Of a stretch of 64,000 bases of DNA, positions 51,808-62,771 are shown piece by piece. Made by a program: the position numbers and the translations under genes. The stretch comes from Mantis religiosa (lineage: Eukaryota > Arthropoda > Insecta > Mantodea > Mantidae): NCBI GenBank assembly GCA_030765055.1, contig CM060953.1, positions 76,453,585 to 76,517,584 of the forward strand. The letters are read 5' to 3'. Below the pieces are notes generated by a model. It searched no databases. It had not been told where the DNA came from and worked only from the letters and a program-made list of their open reading frames with translations. Every line of letters begins with the position of its first letter. The first letter of the stretch is position 1.

Positions 51808-52908
51808 ATGCCTCCGACAATTGTGAGTCCCGCCGATTGTGAAGTACGGGCTGTTATACGATTTCTTAGTGCTAAAGGCGTAAAACCGATCGATATTCAC
51901 CGTGAGATCTGTGAAGCTTACGGACAGAACATTATGAGTGATGGAATGATAAGGAAATGGGTGAGAGCATTTTAAGATGGCCGCACAAATGTGTATGATG
52001 AAGAACGGATTGGGTGTCATTCGGTCGTTACTGAAGATTTGGTGCAGAAAGTGGACGAAAAGGTGAGAGAAAACAGACGCTTTACAATTTCATCATTGTG
52101 CGACTATTTTCCTCAATATTCTCGTAGTGTTTTGTATCGCATTGTGACCGAGAACTTGAAGTACCGGAAATTGTGTTCACGTTGGGTTCCGAAAATGTTG
52201 ACGGATTTGCACAAAACCCAACGTTTAGGCAGTGCATTGACTTTCTTTGAGCGGTACCACAACTGAGGTGAAGATTTTTTAGACCAAATTGTTACTGGTG
52301 ACGAAACATGGGTGGCCTACGTCACACCAGAATCGAAACAACAATCCATGGAATGGCGACATTCATCATCACCCACAAAAGTGAAGTTTAGGCAAACAAT
52401 TTCTGCCCGGAAAATCATGTGCACAGTTTTTTGGGACAGAAAAGGAGTATTGCTAGTGGAGTTTCTACCTCGTAATGAGACAATCAATGCAGCATCTTTT
52501 TGTGAGACATTGAACAATCTGCGCTGTGCAATCCACAACAAAAGACGTGACAAGTTGAGTAAGGGTATCGGTTTGCTGCATGACAATGCCCGTCAACATG
52601 TGGCTAATCGGACCAAAGATCTCATCAAATATTTTCAATGGGAAACTCTAGATCATCCTCCATACAGCCCTGATCTAGCGCCCAGCGACTACCATTTGTT
52701 CCTGCACTTGAAGAAACATCTGGGCGGTCAGCGTCTTCCAGACGATAACGAAGTCAAAACAGTTGTGATACAGTGGTTAACACGTCAGGCGGCAGAACTT
52801 TATGAGGAGGGTATTAAAAAACTGATGCCACGTTATGACAAGTGCCTCAATATTCACAGAAATTATGTAGAAAAGCAGATTAAGGTACAGGCTTTCATGG
52901 AAAAATAA
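51808..52908 (+). pseudogene. mariner transposase with two nonsense codons
   Basis: ATG at 51808 (MPPTIVSPADCEVRAVIRFL). An N-terminal helix-turn-helix DNA-binding region holds IDIHREICEAYGQNIMSDGM and IRKWVRAF, then TAA at 51974. A second HTH segment reads FTISSLCDYFPQYSRSVLYR; TGA follows at 52264. The catalytic region is intact: VTGDETWVAYVTPESKQQSM (first Asp), LLHDNARQHVANRT (second Asp) and HPPYSPDLAPSDYHLFLHLK (third Asp), the DD34D mariner spacing. About 366 codons, a normal length. A mariner transposase cuts and pastes the element at TA. Only point mutations disable it. Confidence 0.93.
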
Positions 52909-52946
52909 AATTATTACGATATCTATGCACGTCTTTTTTTAATTCC

Positions 52947-52977
52947 AAAATGGTGCTGACTTAAAAAACATGCCTCG
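52947..52977 (-). repeat. mariner right TIR
   Basis: Inverted copy of the left TIR, followed by TA. Confidence 0.9.
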
Positions 52978-53650
52978 TATTTATTTCCATTCTTTAAAAA
53001 TCATTTTTGTTGGCATACACATATACATGCATGCAATTATTTCAAAAAATATTTTTATATTTTTGGTACAACGTAATCTAATATGTATGCCCTACAGACT
53101 CAAACACACAGTGGCTTATAAGATTATAGAAACTGTAAATTTTGATACTCTAAATATGAAATACTTACTGCATTGTGATCATGGAACACAGAGTTTCCTA
53201 CTATTTTCTTCAAAAATTCCCTTTTCTGCCTCTCTCGTGTCATAAACATCTCATGCCTTATACTATGGTGTTTTCCTCTGTAGATGTTGCTAAGATGTTT
53301 CCAGCATTCCTTACTTTTAATAACTTGAAGAAGCTTCCATGCCTTTTCATTGCGAATACTGCGTTCCTGGAAAATATGTTATTCAAATTCATATTTTCAT
53401 TCACTGTTTACCACTTCCTGTAAGTTTATTATACAATACTCTCTATTTGTTCCAATTTAGTTATTCCATTAGGCAATTTAGGTAATTTATTCATCTTATG
53501 AATTCTATTTTATACACGGGTAATATGATATAGGTTAAGTCAAGTTATTAATTTTCAATTACAATTTACAATAGTTTGCAAGCTAAAGCATATAATAAAG
53601 ACTACTATAATATAGTTATTTATAAAGATTGCATGAAAATTATACATATA

Positions 53651-53691
<41 letters not shown>

Positions 53692-53830
53692 TTATAATTA
53701 AGTTATTGTAATAAAGAGATTATAAAATCATTAAAAAAAATTTATGAATTCGTTGACTGAGTAAAAGCAGTGGTGAAGCAAAATTACAAGTAGTTTTATT
53801 GGTTATAGGTAATTTATTAAAAACACATAT
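52978..53830. other. AT-rich spacer with TA microsatellite
   Basis: No gene recognised. A (TA)n tract lies at 53654-53689. Confidence 0.4.
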
Positions 53831-53844
53831 TCATAAATTTACAA

Positions 53845-54910
53845 AACCATTATGATGAGTGCTTGTGTTGCCTCTATGCATATGAATATCCATATGAAAA
53901 ATATGAATATTTTTAAAGTTTGGTATAGATATGTTGATGATATTTTTGCAATTGTTCCCGATATACTCATAAACAATGCTTTAAAATTATTAAATTTGCA
54001 AGATAAAGCTATAAAATTTACATTAAAGACTGAAATTAATGGATTTCTTCCTTTTCTAGATCTAAAGATAGTAAGAAATAATAATAAATTAAACTTTGGT
54101 AGTCTACTCATATTGATAATTACATAAAAAATAAAAGTTTTAACCCTTTTTAACATAAATTTTCTATTTTCAATAGTTTGATTTATACATTAATAAATAT
54201 ACCCACTGAATAAAGATAAATTTAATAAAGAATATAAACATATTATTAATACTGCTTTAATTAATGGTTTTAATACAGACTTTATAAATAAAAAAAATTC
54301 AAAAATTCAAAAATCAGAAAACTTTTAATGATATTTGTACCCTTGAAAAAATAAAAGACGATAATAATTTTAAAAAATTTACTTATCATCCTTGGGTGAA
54401 TAAACGTTTTCAAAATTTTTTTCAAGATTTTGATGTAACTTTAGTTCCTCAAAATAAATATAGTATTAAAAATGTACTATATTTCTCTAAAAAAGATAAA
54501 ATTTCTAATAATAAAAAATTTGGTATTTATCAGTTTAATTGTTATCGATTGTGATAAAGTTTATATTAGAAGGACAAAACGTAATTTGGAAACCAGAACA
54601 AAAGAAGATTTTCGTAACATTAAGTATAAACAGACTGATAAATCGGCCGTAACAGATCATTTTTGGTCATTTAACCATGAAATAAATCCAGAAGTTAAAT
54701 TATTAAAACAAATAAATAGTCCAATAGATTTAATGGTTTGGGAAAAGATATTTATTTTAAATAACACACATCATGTAATGAATTTTGAAATACCGACAGT
54801 CGATTCTGTTTTTAAATTTGTTTCATTTTCAGATTTTGGTAGTACTAACAAAAGCATATTAACATCTAGCGTTGGTAACGATTACAATAGCTTTGTTTCC
54901 GGCTGAGGAT
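53845..54910 (+). pseudogene. PLE-5: RT C-terminal part and GIY-YIG endonuclease, decayed
   Basis: The plus strand reads FKVWYRYVDDIFAIVPDILI (RT motif C intact), LKLLNLQDKAIKFTLKTEIN and FLPFLDLKIVRNNNKLNFG, then a frameshift, THTDNYIKNKSFNPF and FSIFNSLIYTLINIPTE. The linker is full of stops. From 54500: FGIYQFN, a stop/frameshift, DCDKVYIRRTKRNLETRTKE (the Gly of YIG is Arg), KSAVTDHFWSFNHEINPEVK and VWEKIFILNNTHHVMNFEIP. The 5' part upstream of motif C is missing. No convincing target duplication found, so boundaries are unclear. Confidence 0.8.
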
Positions 54911-54945
54911 ATATAGAAGTTTACATGAAATTGCGATCCCAGACA
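54898..54945 (+). ncRNA. Hammerhead-like relic (PLE-5)
   Basis: CTGAGGATAT, a weak hairpin, GAAA in ATGAAATTGCGATC. The position after the endonuclease matches the other PLEs, but stem II is not clear. Probably a relic of the variant box 1 class. Confidence 0.3.
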
Positions 54946-55919
54946 ATTTATAAGAAAACCATCATCATTATTTCTTATAAGATAAGTGAAGTTTTAAGTT
55001 ACAAATTGTTATATTTGTATATATTTGTTTGCTTCACTGTTAATAGCTTCATATTTTACTTATCCATCCTCTGTCTAGTATTGTGGTTATACAGTGTCTT
55101 TGAAGGTATAATCATTTTCATTCAGCATATTTAATTTTGTAAACATTAAAATTATGAAGATAAAAATAAATGAAAAAGGTAATATATTTACTTTTTAAAA
55201 CAATATTCTACATGTAGATCTTGGTTTCTTTCTCCCTATTATTCTTAGAATCTGCTTTTGTGTTATGAATAGTGAGTTGCAATGAGATGAGTTACACCAG
55301 AACATTAAACTGTATCATAATATGGAATGAATGTATGCAAAATACATGCTTCTAAGTGTCTCTGTGCTATGTGAACCAATTCTCTAAAATTATAACAAAG
55401 AGTACCTATTCATTTTTTTTATTCAGTTGGTCAATGTGTGTATCCCACTTTAAGTTGCTTTGTATCCACAAACCAATAAATTTAGTTGTATCACATATAT
55501 AATTACTATGTAATTGGACATTAATTGTGTTTATAAAAAACCCTTTGTCCTGGTGAAAAAGAAACTAGATTACATGTGCCTTATCTAAGTTTAAACTTAA
55601 ATTATTACTATTGACCAATTAGTGATATCTAATATTTTTTCCTCTAAGGTTGGAAGTTCCTCATCATTACTGCTCTCGATTAGAATACTTGTGTCATTAA
55701 CATATTGTACAAAGTTTTAGCTGTAACATTTAATGGCAGGTCACTTGCAAATAATAAAAAACGAATAGGACACAGAATAACACCTTATGGTACTATGTGA
55801 AATATCTGCTGTCTGCCTTCTATCTTATAAGCATGATTTTATCCATTCTAATGCATGTCCTCTAATACCAATAGGTTCTAATTTTCGAGCAACTGATTGT
55901 TTAGAACACAAATGCTTTA

Positions 55920-56462
55920 TATTTGAGTTTGATTTATGAGTCACTATGTTTACACTCAAACTTCACTTACTTGTTGTTGTATAATTGATAAACTAACAGA
56001 AACTTGTTAACCAGGCAAAAAGAGCACCAGAGGAACATTAAGTTGAAACAAACAGAAAAATCTGCAGTTTCACACCATTTTTGGACAGAAAACCACAACA
56101 TTGGCCACAACATTAAACAGTTAAAATCTTTAAGTACACCCATAGAATTGGATATTTGGGAAAAAATATTCATAAACAAAAACCGATAAAGTTATAAATT
56201 TTGAAATTCCCGCATTAAATGAAGTATTAAAACTTAGTGACCCTAACACCAGATGGCAGAGTGATCGGAGCTCCGTAGTAGTGCAAGAAGAGGAAGGTTC
56301 ATTTAGTCACCAAACAGCTGAGGATGAGATCGAATGATCTTGAAAACGTTTCAATTATACAACAACAAGTGAAGTTTGAGTGTAAATATAGTGACTCATA
56401 AATCAAACTCAAATATGAAGAATACTTCACTGTTAATAATGCTTCTGCTTTTAATATTTATG
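55920..56462. mobile_element. Short PLE (PLE-6): endonuclease stub between inverted arms
   Basis: Target duplication ACAAATGCTTTA at 55908-55919 and 56463-56474 (12 bp, perfect). Inverted arms 55920-55987 and 56353-56415 (TTTGAGTTTGATTTATGAGT at the outer end). A 47-bp extension lies on the right (56416-56462). Between the arms is a plus-strand endonuclease stub: LTRQKEHQRNIKLKQTEKSA, SHHFWTENHNIGH and WEKIFINKNR (56004-56189). Intermediate in size between PLE-4 and the non-coding fold-backs, so it links them structurally. Confidence 0.85.
56315..56358 (+). ncRNA. Hammerhead-like motif, variant box 1 (PLE-6)
   Basis: CTGAGGATGA, stem II GATC-GAAT-GATC, TTGAAA, then the self-complementary AACGTT and T. 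Same variant box 1 form as PLE-4 and PLE-5 (CTGA, extra purine, GATG). Confidence 0.4.
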
Positions 56463-57000
56463 ACAAATGCTTTAGTAAGGTCAAAGAATGCATAGATTAT
56501 TTTGCCTTTGTCATCTTATGTAATTAAAACACTGATTACAAATTCAGAAAGAGCAGTTTTTCTGGACTTACACGAACTATGCTGAATTTTCAATATTAAA
56601 TCTTTTATAAAATATATTTTCTAATACTTAAGAGAAGCTCAATAGGAGTGATATTGGCCTATAATTTGATAAATACCTTTTTTATATGACAACTTGATTT
56701 TAGCAATTTTTAGATTATCAGAAAACATAGCCTTTTGAAATGAGCTATTACATATGTGCAATAAAGATAGCACATATCTTTAACAAGAGGCGATGAACAT
56801 TATCTATAACAGAAGAATATTTAGATTTAAATTGTGATATCACTGAAACAACTTCCATATTATTGGTGGGACATAAGAACATCCTTGCTTTGCAAGTTTT
56901 TATATCATGTTTTACAGATGCATTTTGTTATGCAACAAGATTTCCAGCAAGAACTATGGCATAATCATTAAATATTTCCACAATTAACTTTGAGTTTCTT

Positions 57001-57914
57001 GCTATTTTTTAATTCTTTCTACAAACTTATATTGTGTTCATCTTTATTTGGCTTTATCCCATTCTTTATTCTACATGAAGCTTTCATTTTGTACTTGGCA
57101 TTTTTTATGTAGCTCATTTGACATCCTTTTAGCTTGTTAATTGCTTTATTTAGTATCTTTTATACTTTTTTACATATTCATTAAATTGTGGAGCAACAGT
57201 CACTGTTAGTGAAATTTTTGTACTTTTTGTTTATAGGCACAAGATGTTTGAACTCATTTAGTAATTCAGAAATTTACCTATTTGAGATAGATTCTTTAAT
57301 TTATTTTAGTGGGATAGCTATAGCAAAGCAATGCAGAAACATACTAAAATTCTCAAATTTTTTATTAATACTTGGTGTATTGTACACTTCTTACTACATT
57401 TCATTTTTTTAGAAGCAAATGTTTAAATCATTAATTTTTCTGGTTAATTTTGTTTTATTAACATTTGAGTATATAGGGCAAATCACCTAACACTTGCACA
57501 GCAAGTATCTCTGAAATGAAAAGTGCTATTGATGTGCAGTTTTCTCAGCACCAATTGGTAGTGAGGAGCTCATACTTTTAGCCTGTAAACCGATCTTAAT
57601 AATACTGAGAAAGTATATTTTTTGCATTTTTTTTTTAAATGGAAGAATGCTTATTCAATCAACAAAATAAGAGTAGGGTAAATAAGAATGTCAGTGATGT
57701 TTGTTTGCAGATTCTAGTGCAAGTAGTTTATGAGAAATTTTATTCTGAAACTTTTACACCCTGACTATGATAAAAAAGTATGATAGTTTGTTCCATTTAA
57801 CCAGCTTAGATGCTAGGTGCAGTGTTGTTATGTTTGTTTATATTATGTTTCCTGTTTGATTGCATTGGAACCTTCTATTCAGTTAATTTTTGATAGCTGA
57901 AGCAGTCATGATTG
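57001..57914. other. AT-rich spacer, no gene seen
   Basis: Possibly the decayed upstream part of the minus-strand LINE at 55250-57000; nothing convincing was read. Confidence 0.35.
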
Positions 57915-57918
57915 GTAG

Positions 57919-58770
57919 ATGGGGTTTACTAATGCAGAAAAAGCCTACGTGCTCATCATGATGTTTGTAGAGTGTAGGAAGAATGCAATTTGTTCTTGCA
58001 CAGTGTATGTGGAAACACATTCCAATAGACATCTACTGCCACAGATACTACCATCTCATGAATTATTTATCAACCTCTTCAACCAGTTAGATGAAAGTTG
58101 TGGTGTAACACCTAGAAAACATAACCGATAAAAAGAATTGACTGGAGAAGAGGGAGAAATTAATGCTTTGGCTGTTGTTGCAGTAGTTCCCCAAATTAGT
58201 TCCTGCACAATCGCACATGGAAGTGGCATGAGTCAGAAAATGAGTACATTGCATTCTCCACTGACATAGGCTTCATTCTTAGCTGATCTCTCTCCTAGGC
58301 CTGCATGGAAACAATTTTGAAAATTGTGTTAACTTTTCAACATAGGCATTTAGACGTGATACTCCAGATTCCCCTTGTATCTTGTTTAGTGATGAAGCGA
58401 TATTTACTAATCATGGCCAGGTAAGCCACAGAAATATGCACTATTGGCCTGTTGGCTTTGTGAGGTGGAATGTGGAGTTTAGATATGCGGTGTGGAATAG
58501 TGAACCATAAACTCATATGACCATTTTTCATAGAAGGAATACAGAACTCGCACAAGTATTGAAGCCACTTAACAGATTTTCCCGAGATGTTAAAAGTCTG
58601 CAGATTAGAAGGAACCTGTAGCTTTAGCATGATGGCTGTCCACAGTTCACAAAGTACTTCAACTTGTCTGATGAACTGTTTTTAAATCGTTGGAATGGAA
58701 GGAGAGACCTGCACCATGGCCAGGTATATGACTCCTGTAAACTTTCTTTCCATAGACAAAGTTGTCTATA
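57919..58770 (+). pseudogene. DDE transposase-like relic (DUF4817-type N-terminus)
   Basis: It begins MGFTNAEKAYVLIMMFVECR (57919), then YVETHSNRHLLPQILPSHEL and FINLFNQLDESCGVTPRKHN, stop. This N-terminal pattern (xTxxExxxxxxxYxxCxxN, then FPNRxxPxxxxF) is that of DUF4817 insect transposase-like proteins. After decay, ILFSDEAIFTNHGQVSHRNM with HYWPVGF at about 58365-58460 is the DEAxFT catalytic block, and HDGCPQFTKYFNL near 58630 is the second block (usually QHDGAPAHF). Multiple stops and gaps. Its 3' end meets the I-type LINE at 58790. Confidence 0.65.
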
Positions 58771-58921
58771 AGGATATGCCAACCACACGAGGAGTGAGTG
58801 AGTGTGTGGTGTTTAAGGGCCCGTCGACAACAAGGTCATTTGGGCCCTAAGTCAACACTAAAATCTAAAAAATACACAAATTAAGGTAAAAGGTAAAATA
58901 AAATAAAATCACTCAACTACT

Positions 58922-59070
58922 AAAAGTACATATAAAAAGCCCATACCAAGACTAACAATTTAAAATCTCTAAAATCAACAAATTCAAAATAACACTGACC
59001 TATTAAAAGTACATAAAAACCCGTTCCAAGTCTAATAATTTAAAATCGCTAAAATTAACAAATATAAAAT
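58922..59070. repeat. Imperfect tandem repeat in the LINE 3' UTR (2 x ~82 bp)
   Basis: 58922-58990 and 59004-59070 share AAAAGTACATA, CCAAG, CTAA, AATTTAAAATC, CTAAAAT and AACAAAT in order, period about 82 bp. Such repeats are common in LINE 3' UTRs. Confidence 0.7.
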
Positions 59071-59075
59071 CTAAG

Positions 59076-62000
59076 TTAGACTTGTTTATTAAAACCAATT
59101 TCGGTAACAAACCGCAGTGCCTTAATCACGGCCACTGGGTCGTCCCCTAAAATACTGGGCAAGTTAGCTCCCAAGCCTATTGACTGGCGAACGCGGGCGT
59201 ACTGCGGGCAATCAAGCAGTACGTGCCGCACCGTGAGGCGTACTGCACACGGAGCACACACAGGGGCCGGTTCCCCTCTTAATAGGTGGCCATGAGTCAT
59301 TCGTGTGTGCCCAATTCTCAGCCGGGTGAGTATCACCTCGGCTCGCCGGTTATCCCTGCAGGAAGTTGGCCAGGGTTGTACGCTCTCCTTTATACCCCGG
59401 AGTTGTGTGCCTTCTAAAGCTGTCCAGGATTGCTGCCAAGCAGATAGGAGATGGCGACGGAAAAAACGTTGCACATCCTGGTATGGCACCGTAGTTGTTA
59501 AACGCCGGGGCAAACGGCAAGCGGACTTAGCAGCCGCGTCCGCCTCTTCGTTCCCGGAAATGCCCACATGGCCTGGGGTCCAAGTAAAAACAAAATGGTA
59601 TCCTCGACCGAGCATTTGCGAGATCTGGGCCTGTATTTTTAAAACAAGGGGGTGAGCGGCAGTGTGCTGTTGCAAGGCCTGAAGAGCACTTAGAGAGTCA
59701 GTGCAAATAATAAAACAGCCAGGGGCTAACTTGCAAATAAAAAGGAGCGAATAGTAAATGGCATACAGCTCTGCTGAAAAGACCGAAGTGGAGTCCAGAA
59801 GTCGAAATTTATGAGCCTCACCGTTAATAAAGAACGCGCAACCCGTAGTGCTACCTAACTGAGAACCGTCCGTAAAGACCGGAACATAGTTAGGGTAACG
59901 GCCCAGTAGTTCGGCAAAAAGTTGTTGGAACACCGAATGTGGAGTAGCGAGTCTAGAGTTGCTGGAAAGAGCGAGATCGAACCGCGCACGATCGAGTTGC
60001 CAAGCGGGATAAGGGCTGATGGACGACCTCTCCACGCGAGGCATTCGGAGGCCATGGGAATGTAGGAGATCCCGAAATCTTATTCCCATGGGGCGTGTCC
60101 GAGAACCAGGGCGCATATAATGGTGGACTAAATCTGGACACAGAACTGGTTTAAAACAAGGATGATTGGGATAACTTGCCAACTTCGAGACGTATGAGCA
60201 GAGTAACAGCGAGCGACGAATATGCAGTGGAGGTTCGCCTGAGTCTGCATACAGGCATTCGACTCGACTGGTGCGGAAAGCTCCTGTGGCAAGGCGGATG
60301 CCAGTATGATGTACGGTGTCTAAAAGGCGAAGTTTAGAGGCGGTCGCTGCGCCATAAATAAAACTGCCATAGTCCAGCTTGGACCGAACCAGAGAACGGT
60401 ACAGCCTCAACATTACCGTGCGATCGCCTCCCCAAGATGCTCCAGATAATACCTTCAGCACCCGAAGAGAACGATCGCAAGAGGCTCGAAGGTGACGAAT
60501 ATGGTGCTCCCAGTTGAGTTGCCTGTCCAAGTAGAGGCCCAAGAACTTCAGGTGCGAGACAAATGGCAGGGGTGTGCCGTTCAAATGAAGGTCAGGAGGC
60601 GGGTGAATACCTCATAGGCGGTGAAAGTGGATACACTGTGTCTTCGCAGCTGAAAAGCGGAAGCCGGTTTGAAGCGCCCAAGCTGCTAGCTGGGTGATGG
60701 TCAGCTGCAGTTGGCGCTCAATGTGGTCTATGTTGGCTGATCTATAATAAACTGCGAAGTCGTCAACATAGAGTGATGTGGGAATTCCGCTTCGAACGGC
60801 ACTAGTGATGTCATTGATAGCTACGGCAAAAAGGGTGACGCTCAAAATCGACCCTTGAGGTACGCCGTTCTCCTGAATCCGCTCCCTTGATATCGTGTTT
60901 CCTATGCGCACACGAAAACGGCGAAGTTTTAAAAAATTGCATAGGAATTCGGGTAGATGACCACGCATACCGTAACCATGTAGGTTACGGAGTATGCCGT
61001 ACCGCCAAGTGGTGTCATAGGCCTTCTCCAGGTCGAGGAACACGCCCACGGCGTGCTGTTTCAGTAGAAAGGCATCGGAAATATACCCCTCAAGGCGTGT
61101 TAGATTATCGACACTTGAGCGATGGCGACGAAAACCGCATTGTAAGTTGGACAGATGGTTAAGTTTTTCTAGCCACCAATTTAACCGAGCGTTTATCATC
61201 CGCTCGGAGGTCTTACAGATGACACTCGTCAGGCAAATGGGGCGGTAGCTAGATGGAAGTGTGCGGTCCTTTCCGGGTCGAGGGATGGGGATGACAATAC
61301 CCTCTCGCCAGGAGGAAGGGAAAACCCGCTCATGCCAAATGCGGTTATAGATGTTTAAAAGGAAACATAGCGCCTCAGATGGAAGATGTAGCAGCATCTG
61401 TCGGTGTACGTCATCGGGACCTGGAGAAGAATCCTTTGCTAACGCCAGAGAATGGGCGAGCTCGGCTGCGGTAAAAGGTTGGTTGTACGGCTCGGTGCAG
61501 TCACTATTAAAATTAAGTGGTACCCGCTCCGCCTTTTCCTTAATAGGCAGGAAGAGAGCGTCATAGCGGGCAGTTTGGCTCGTGGCAGCAAATGTGGTAG
61601 CTAGGGCTTCAGCTATGTCCTGCTCGGTGGTGCACATGGAACCGTTGATGGCAAGGCCGGGAATTACCGTCCGGCGATACTTGCCATACATCCGCCGAAC
61701 AGCTGACCATACTTGTTGGCTAGAGCTGCGCCGGGAAAGCGAAGACACATAGGCTTCCCAAGATTTACGCTTTGCGTTGCGCAGTATAAAGCGTGCCCTA
61801 GCGCGAGAACGTTTGAAGGCGACGAAGTTCCCTTCCGTCGGGTGCCGCTGAAAAATGCGCAAAGCACGTTTGCGTGCTTTGACAGCCAAACTGCATTCCT
61901 CGGACCACCACGGTACAGGGATACGACGTGGTGTAGGTGAACCTCGAGGAATGCTGGATTCTGCTGCGAGCAGGATCGAGCAAGTAAAATATTCGACCAT

Positions 62001-62762
62001 TTCATCGATGGTGTCGAAACTATCGTCGATGAGGTGTATGAGGGATTGGAATTTTCCCCAGTTAGCTTTGGAAATAATCCAGCGAGGATGTCGAGAAGGT
62101 ACACATTGGTGGCCAGAAAAATGAATGTTAATGGGGTAATGATCACTGCCAAAGAGGTCGGAAAGTACTGACCACTCAAGTAGTGTTACTAATGACGGAC
62201 TGCAGAAAGAAAGGTCTAGTACGGAATGTGTACCATAAGCGGATGATAGGAATGTCGGGTCACCAGTATTTAGCAGAAGCAGGTCAGATTTATCGAAGAC
62301 GTCTACGAGGAGGCATCCACGGGCGTCATCAGTGTCTGATCCCCAGAGCGTGTGCTTGGCATTCAAATCTCCCACAAGGAGTAGTGGTGAGGGGAGCTGA
62401 GCCAATAGAGCTTGAAGATCACGCTCTGGAACTATACTGAGCGGCGGCAGGTACATGTTGCAGATGGTAAAACTGATGCTCTCTAGCTGTATCCGAACGG
62501 CCACAGCTTGCAATGGTGTGGTGAGAGGAACGTTGGCGGCTGAGATGTTAGGCGCCACTAAGGTAGCAACGCCACCGCTTGCACGCATACCTGCAAGAGA
62601 GTCGCTTCTAAATGCAGAGAAAGAGTGAAGGTGTAACGAGTGATTGGGATGTAAGTGGGTTTCCTGGAGGCAAATAATTGACGGTGACCGTTGAGAAACT
62701 AAATATTGTAGGTCTTGAGCACGAGCTCGAAAACCATTGACATTCCACTGGATTATTTCCAT
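59076..62762 (-). pseudogene. I-type LINE ORF2: endonuclease, RT, RNase H; single TGA
   Basis: ATG 62762 (MEIIQWNVNGFRARAQDL). Endonuclease: IICLQETHL, LLVGDLNAKHTLWGSD, SVLDLSF and FGSDHYPINI (all ligands present). RT: SSPGPDDVHRQMLLHLP, LPSSYRPICLTSVICK, GVFLDLEKAYDTTWRYGI, NGVPQGSILSVTLFAVAIND, SLYVDDFAVYY (YVDD), FLGLYLDRQLNWEHHI. RNase H: VFTDGSQL, SAELYAIYYSLLFI, CTDSLSALQAL and TWTPGHVGISGNEEADAAAK, with all acidic residues and His. Tail CAPCAVRLTVRHVLLDC. In-frame TGA at 60614-60612 between HFHRL and GIHPPPDLHL splits the 1228 codons. No other break was seen. Confidence 0.93.
60612..60614 (-). other. In-frame TGA stop in ORF2 of copy D
   Basis: The codon follows CGCCTA on the minus strand; the frame continues unbroken for 512 further codons. 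TGA is one transition from CGA (Arg), a typical CpG decay. It lies between RT thumb blocks, so a truncated product would keep endonuclease and RT palm but lose RNase H. Confidence 0.9.
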
Positions 62763-62771
62763 GAAGAATTT

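Larger units (their letters stand above)
51646..52977 (+). mobile_element. mariner DNA transposon
   Basis: A 1332-bp element with TIRs of about 30 bp: CGAGACATGTTTTTTAAGTC at 51646 against CGAGGCATGTTTTTTAAGTC (inverted, ending 52977). Flanking TA at 51644-51645 and 52978-52979, the mariner target. It contains one transposase gene with two stop codons. Size and structure are those of a full-length mariner. Confidence 0.93.
55250..57000 (-). pseudogene. LINE RT relic (CR1/Jockey-like), split by PLE-6
   Basis: Minus-strand blocks, 5' to 3': KIIYAFFDLTKAF (motif A, about 56510-56475), then on the far side of PLE-6 RGHALEWIKSCL (about 55865-55830), a motif B remnant near 55790, NDTSILIESSNDEELPTLEE (motif C region, about 55710-55640, YADD altered), FIGLWIQSNLKWDTHIDQLN near 55480-55430. 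These are standard LINE RT palm and thumb blocks. The 12-bp duplication around PLE-6 lies within the motif A codons. Heavily mutated; the 5' endonuclease was not clearly recognised. Confidence 0.6.

Noticed and set aside
61664..62179. A 171-codon second minus-strand ORF within LINE ORF2
   Set aside because: Overlaps the real ORF2 in another frame; GC-rich sequence gives long chance frames. The same holds for the plus-strand frames at 59305 and 61713.
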